NCBI GenBank assembly: GCA_949126835.1
Contig: OX421505.1
Span: forward strand, 6,890,587 to 6,954,586
Length of the DNA: 64,000 nt
Direction: 5' to 3'
Origin: Anisus vortex
Lineage: Eukaryota > Mollusca > Gastropoda > Planorbidae
In this document: positions 57,600 through 64,000 of the stretch, piece after piece
Layout: each line of letters starts with the position of its first letter
Position numbering within the stretch: the stretch's first letter is position 1
Notes under the pieces: generated by a model
Database searches by the model: none
Seen by the model: the letters and a program-made list of their open reading frames with translations, nothing else
Told to the model about the DNA's origin: nothing
Translations under genes and position numbers: made by a program

Positions 57600-58275
57600 T
57601 GTCATGTATATTGTTTTTTCCAAGAATTGGAACACGCAATGTTTATTCTCCTCTCTCTCTCTTTTCTTACTACACACAATATTAGGACGTTTAGTAGGAA
57701 AACGAAAGGTTCTAGGTAATGCTGGGATTCTGTGTTGATCTCAAATTCTCAGAGTCTGAGAACGACTCATTATTTAATAGGGGAAGTTCCTATCGTTTTT
57801 GTTATGAGTTTTGTAATGATACCATGATTTTCACCCCTACTGGTAGTGGGTCTATCCCTTGCACCACTCGGATAGTATTTAATGATTTGTTTTGTCAAAA
57901 AGACAGAGAGTTTTCAAAAGATGTTCCTTTGAACGTTTGTGTTTGCACTATTTTATTCTAACTGTACATAATAGATATATTGTATATATTGAACATACCA
58001 CCTGAAATAAACTATCAACAACAGTTACACTGAAGCTTCTTTGTCAAGTTACTATCCTATTGTGTTGTATACATTACTATAAGATTTATCTACTACCATA
58101 ATTTACAAGAGAGGAAATGTTGGAATACAAATACTGAATTTCTGCCCAGGACTATAAGAAGAGTTCGTGTAATACTGAAACATAAATACTAATAATTAAA
58201 GTCTCCCCTAGGACTAACGAGAATTATCAGCTAGATCTACACAGCTCTGGCCACAAGGGGATTGTGGACGTAACA
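57600..58275 (+). repeat. 3' LTR of copy 2
   Basis: 676 bp. Differences from its 5' LTR seen by eye: CTGAGAAC for CTGGGAAC, AGGGGAAG for AGGGTAAG, ACCATGA for ACCGTGA, and GCTAGATC for GCAAGATC. Confidence 0.96.
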
Positions 58276-61200
58276 ATATTCACTTTAAAAATAAAAGTAA
58301 CTAAATATTCTCTTTCAACATAAAAGTGACTAAATATTCACTTTAAACATAAAATGACAAATATTAAATTTACACATAAAAGTGACTAACTATTCACTTT
58401 AAACACAAAAGTGACTAAATATTCACTTTAAAAAAAATGACTAAATATTCACTCTTTTCACATAAAAGTGACTAAATATTCACTTTAAACATAAAAGTGA
58501 CTAAATATTCACACTTTAAACATAAAAGTAACTAATGATTCACTTTAAACATAAAAGTGACTAAATATTCACTTTAAACATAAAAGTGACTAAATATTCA
58601 CTTTAAACATCAAAATGACTAAATATTCACACTTTTAACATAAAAGTGACAAAATATTCACTTTAAACATAAAAGTGACTAAATATTTACTTTAAACATA
58701 AAAGTGACTAAATATTCACACTTTAAACATAAAAGTGACTAATGATTCACTTTAAACATAAAAGTTACTAAATATTCACTTTAAACATAAAAGTGACTAA
58801 ATATTCACTTTAAACATAAAAGTTACTAAACATTCACTTTAAACATAAAAGTGACTAAATATTCACTTTAAACATAAAAGTGACAAAATATTAACATTAA
58901 ACATAAAAATGACAAAATATTCACACTTTTAACATAAAAGTGACTAAATATTCACTTTAAACATAAAAGTGACTAAATATTCACTTTAAACATAAAAGTG
59001 ACTAAATATTCACACTTTAAACATAAAAGTGACTAATGATTCACTTTAAACATAAAAGTTACTAAATATTCACTTTAAACATAAAAGTGATTAAATATTC
59101 ACTTTAAACATAAAAGTTACTAAACATTCACTTTAAACATAAAAGTGACTAAATATTCACACTTTAAACATAAAAGTGACTAAATATTCACTTTAAACAT
59201 AAAAGTGACTAAATATTCACTTTAAACATAAAAGTGACTAAATATTCACTTTAAACATAAAAGTGACTAAATATTCACTATAAACAAAAAAGTGACTAAA
59301 TATTCACTTTAAAAATAAAAGTAACTAAATATTCTCTTTCAACATAAAAGTGACTAAATATTCACTTTAAACATAAAATGACAAATATTAAATTTACACA
59401 TAAAAGTGACTAACTATTCACTTTAAACACAAAAGTGACTAAATATTCACTTTAAAAAAAATGACTAAATATTCACTCTTTTCACATAAAAGTGACTAAA
59501 TTTTCACTTTAAACATAAAAGTGACTAAATATTCACTTTAAACATAAAAGTGACCAAATATTCACTTTAAACATAAAAGTGAGTAAACATTCACTTTCAA
59601 CCAAAAAGTGACTAAATATTCAATTTAAACATAAAAGTGACTAAATATTAACTTTAAACATAGAAGTGACTAAATTTTCACTTTAAACATAAAAGTTACT
59701 AAATATTCACTTTAAACATAAACATGACTAATTATTCACACTTTTAACATAAAAGTGACTAAATATTCACTTTTAACATAAAAGTGACTAAATATTCACT
59801 TTAAACATAAAAGTGACTTAATATTCACTTTAAACATTAAAGTTACTAAATATTCACTTTAAACATAAAAGTGACCAAATATTTACTTTAAACATAATAG
59901 TGACTAAATATTCATATTAAACATAAAAGTGACTCAATATTCACTTTAAACACAAAAGTGACCAAATATTCACTTTAAACATAAAAATGACTAAATATTC
60001 ACACTTTAAACATAAAAATGACTAAATATTCACTTTTAACATAAAAGTGACTAAATATTCACTTTAAACATAAAAGTGACTAAATATTCACTTTAAACAT
60101 AAAAGTGACTAAATGTTCACTTTAAACATAAAAGTGACTAAATATTCACTTTAAACATAAAAGTGAGTAAACATTCACTTTCAACCAAAAAGTAACTATA
60201 TATCACACTTTAAACATAAAAAGTGACTAAATATTCAATTTAAACATAAAAGTGACTAAATATTCACTTTTAACATAAAAGTGACTAAATATTCACACTT
60301 TAAACATAAAAGTGACTAAATATTCACTTTAAACATAAAAGTGACTAAATATTCACTTTAAACATAAAAGTGACTAAATATTCACTTTAAACATAAAAGT
60401 GAGTAAACATTCACTTTCAACCGAAAAGTAACTAAATATCACACTTTAAACAAAAAAGTGACTACATATTCACTTTAAACATAAAAATGACTAAATATTC
60501 ACACTTTAAACATAAAAGTGACTAAATATTCACACTTTAAACATAAAACTGACTAAATATTCACTTTAAACATAAAAGTTACTAAATATTCACTTTAAAC
60601 ATAAAAGTGATTAAATATTCACTTTAAACATAAAAGTTACTAAACATTCACTTTAAACATAAAAGTGACTAAATATTCACACTTTAAACATAAAAGTGAC
60701 TAAATATTCACTTTAAACATAAAAGTGACTAAATATTCACTTTAAACATAAAAGTGACCAAATATTCACTTTAAACATAAAAGTGACTAAATATTCACTG
60801 TAAACAAAAAAGTGACTAAATATTCACTTTAAAAATAAAAGTAACTAAATATTCTCTTTCAACATAAAAGTGACTAAATATTCACTTTAAACATAAAATG
60901 ACAAATATTAAATTTACACATAAAAGTGACTAACTATTCACTTTAAACACAAAAGTGACTAAATATTCACTTTAAAAAAAAAAGACTAAATATTCACTCT
61001 TTTCACATAAAAGTGACTAAATATTCACTTTAAACATAAAAGTGACTAAATATTCACTTTAAACATAAAAGTGAGTAAACATTCACTTTCAACCAAAAAG
61101 TGACTAAATATTCAATTTAAACATAAAAGTGACTAAATATTCACTTTTAACATAAAAGTGACTAAATATTCACACTTTAAACATAAAAGTGACTAAATAT

Positions 61201-64000
61201 TCACTTTAAACATAAAAGTGACTAAATATTCACTTTAAACATAAAAGTGACTAAATATTCACTTTAAACATAAAAGTGAGTAAACATTCACTTTCAACCA
61301 AAAAGTAACTAAATATCACACTTTAAACAAAAAAGTGACTAAATATTCACTTTAAACATAAAAATGACTAAATATTCACACTTTAAACATAAAAGTGACT
61401 AAATATTCACTTTAAACATAAAAGTGATTAAATATTCACTTTAAACATAAAAGTTACTAAACATTTACTTTAAACATAAAAGTGACTAAATATTCACTTT
61501 AAAAATAAAAGTGACTAAATATTAACTTTAAACATAAAAATGACAAAATATTCACACTTTAAAAATAAAAGTAACTTAATAATCACTTTAAACAAAAAAG
61601 TGACTAAATATTCACACTTTAAACATAAAAGTGACTAAATATTCACATTAAACATAAAAGTGACTAAATATTCACACCTTAAACAAAAAAGTGACTAAAT
61701 ATTCACTTTAAACATAAAAGTGACTAAATATTAACTTTAAACATAGAAGTGACTAAATTTTCACTTTAAACATAAAAGTTACTAAATATTCACTTTAAAC
61801 ATAAACATGACTAATTATTCACACTTTTAACATAAAAGTGACTAAATATTCACTTTTAACATAAAAGTGACTAAATATTCACTTTAAACATAAAAGTGAC
61901 TTAATATTCACTTTAAACATTAAAGTTACTAAATATTCACTTTAAACATAAAAGTGACTAAATATTCACTTTAAACATAATAGTGACTAAATATTCATAT
62001 TAAACATAAAAGTGACTCAATATTCACTTTAAACACAAAAGTGACCAAATATTCACTTTAAACATAAAAATGACTAAATATTCACACTTTAAACATAAAA
62101 ATGACTAAATATTCACTTTTAACATAAAAGTGACTAAATATTCACTTTAAACATAAAAGTGACTAAATATTCACTTTAAACATAAAAGTGACTACATGTT
62201 CACTTTAAACATAAAAGTGACTAAATATTCACTTTAAACATAAAAGTGAGTAAACATTCACTTTCAACCAAAAAGTAACTATATATCACACTTTAAACAT
62301 AAAAAGTGACTAAATATTCAATTGAAACATAAAAGTGACTAAATATTCACTTTTAACATAAAAGTGACTAAATATTCACACTTTAAACATAAAAGTGACT
62401 AAATATTCACTTTAAACATAAAAGTGACTAAATATTCACTTTAAACATAAAAGTGACTAAATATTCACTTTAAACATAAAAGTGAGTAAACATTCACTTT
62501 CAACATAAAAGTGACTAAATATTAACTTTAAACATAGAAGTGACTAAATTTTCACTTTAAACATAAAAGTGACTAAATATTCACTTTAAACATAAAATTG
62601 ACTAAATATTCACTTTAAACATAAAAGTGACTAAATATTCACTATAAACAAAAAAGTGACTAAATATTCACTTTAAAAATAAAAGTAACTAAATATTCTC
62701 TTTCAACATAAAAGTGACTAAATATTCACTTTAAACATAAAATGACAAATATTAAATTTACACATAAAAGTGACTAACTATTCACTTTAAACACAAAAGT
62801 GACTAAATATTCACTTTAAAAAAAATGACTAAATATTCACTCTTTTCACATAAAAGTGACTAAATATTCACTTTAAACATAAAAGTGACTAAATATTCAC
62901 ACTTTAAACATAAAAGTAACTAATGATTCACTTTAAACATAAAAGTGACTAAATATTCACTTTAAACATAAAAGTGACTAAATATTCACTTTAAACATCA
63001 AAATGACTAAATATTCACACTTTTAACATAAAAGTGACAAAATATTCACTTTAAACATAAAAGTGACTAAATATTTACTTTAAACATAAAAGTGACTAAA
63101 TATTCACACTTTAAACATAAAAGTGACTAATGATTCACTTTAAACATAAAAGTTACTAAATATTCACTTTAAACATAAAAGTGACTAAATATTCACTTTA
63201 AACATAAAAGTTACTAAACATTCACTTTAAACATAAAAGTGACTAAATATTCACTTTAAACATAAAAGTGACAAAATATTAACATTAAACATAAAAATGA
63301 CAAAATATTCACACTTTTAACATAAAAGTGACTAAATATTCACTTTAAACATAAAAGTGACTAAATATTCACTTTAAACATAAAAGTGACTAAATATTCA
63401 CACTTTAAACATAAAAGTGACTAAATATTCACTTTAAACATAAAAGTGATTAAATATTCACTTTAAACATAAAAGTTACTAAACATTCACTTTAAACATA
63501 AAAGTGACTAAATATTCACACTTTAAACATAAAAGTGACTAAATATTCACTTTAAACATAAAAGTGACTAAATATTCACTTTAAACATAAAAGTGACTAA
63601 ATATTCACTTTAAACATAAAAGTGACTAAATATTCACTATAAACCAAAAAGTGACTAAATATTCACTTTAAAAATAAAAGTAACTAAATATTCTCTTTCA
63701 ACATAAAAGTGACTAAATATTCACTTTAAACATAAAATGACAAATATTAAATTTACACATAAAAGTGACTAACTATTCACTTTAAACACAAAAGTGACTA
63801 AATATTCACTTTAAAAAAAATGACTAAATATTCACTCTTTTCACATAAAAGTGACTAAATTTTCACTTTAAACATAAAAGTGACTAAATATTCACTTTAA
63901 ACATAAAAGTGACCAAATATTCACTTTAAACATAAAAGTGAGTAAACATTCACTTTCAACCAAAAAGTGACTAAATATTCAATTTAAACATAAAAGTGAC
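58276..64000. repeat. 29-bp satellite array, right segment
   Basis: The same satellite resumes in register after the retrotransposon and continues past the window end. A block spanning about 61.5-62.95 kb repeats the sequence on both sides of the copy 2 insertion, and 62664-62667 is the uninterrupted ATAT target. The marker AATGACAAATATTAAATTTA recurs at 58353, 59377, 60897, 62741 and 63736, with spacings near 1.0, 1.5, 1.8 and 1.0 kb. Confidence 0.97.

Larger units (their letters stand above)
51495..58275 (+). mobile_element. Gmr1-like LTR retrotransposon, copy 2 (RT-deleted)
   Basis: A 6,781-bp copy inserted in the satellite with a 4-bp ATAT duplication (51491-51494 and 58276-58279). The LTRs are 676 bp each and differ at about four sites by eye, so it looks older than copy 1. 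It has an intact PBS, an extra 96-bp leader segment, one long gag-protease-integrase frame that runs on into RT, then a deletion of about 979 bp relative to copy 1 that removes the RT catalytic core and nearly all RNase H. It cannot supply its own RT. Confidence 0.96.

Overview
This 64 kb window is AT-rich, repeat-dominated animal DNA. It has no operons or bacterial signals. It has spliced-exon architecture, tRNA-derived SINEs, LINE fragments, hAT DNA transposons, Ty3/gypsy-type LTR retrotransposons and long tandem arrays. The mix suggests an invertebrate, perhaps a mollusc; that is an inference from repeat style and is not proven by any host gene here. I see no complete host housekeeping gene.

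Layout. 1-5.4 kb: a hAT-like MITE, decayed LINE fragments (endonuclease and reverse transcriptase pieces), a retroposed insert with 22-bp target duplications, and on the minus strand a probable spliced gene for a small secreted cysteine-rich peptide. That gene has a signal-peptide exon at 5276-5338 and a six-cysteine C-C-CC-C-C exon at 3259-3363. 5.4-8.3 kb: an 87-bp tandem array, a minus-strand SINE and a 29-bp tandem array. 8.9-10.4 kb: a hAT-like element with a perfect 8-bp target duplication. 11.3-14.3 kb: LINE C-terminal remnant, an LTR/promoter-like segment, a dimeric 50-bp tandem array and another SINE.

14889-25508: a complete hAT (Charlie/GTF2IRD2-like) transposon on the minus strand with an 8-bp target duplication. 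Its transposase gene is split by a 7.69-kb LTR retrotransposon (copy 1, 16543-24233, GTAT target duplication). 25.5-30.2 kb: unidentified GC-richer sequence, a 41-bp minisatellite carrying a second SINE type, a 3-copy 62-bp repeat, a third copy of the first SINE family, and a truncated KIAA1586/ZNF862-like hAT pseudogene.

30.2 kb to the end: about 27 kb of one 29-bp satellite with kilobase-scale higher-order duplications. It is interrupted at 51495-58275 by a second copy of the same LTR retrotransposon (ATAT target duplication). A duplicated block of satellite near 62664 preserves the empty target site.

The most notable element is the LTR retrotransposon family. It has a gypsy-type reverse transcriptase and a GPY/F-bearing integrase, but its pol order is protease-integrase-RT-RNase H, the order of copia elements. 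This is the arrangement of the Gmr1 group, and its capsid resembles a SCAN domain. Copy 1 keeps every enzyme domain but has a 1-nt frame break before RT. Copy 2 has an unbroken junction there but has lost about 1 kb of RT/RNase H. Copy 2 also has a tRNA-Pro primer binding site and a 96-bp GT...AG leader segment that is missing from copy 1.
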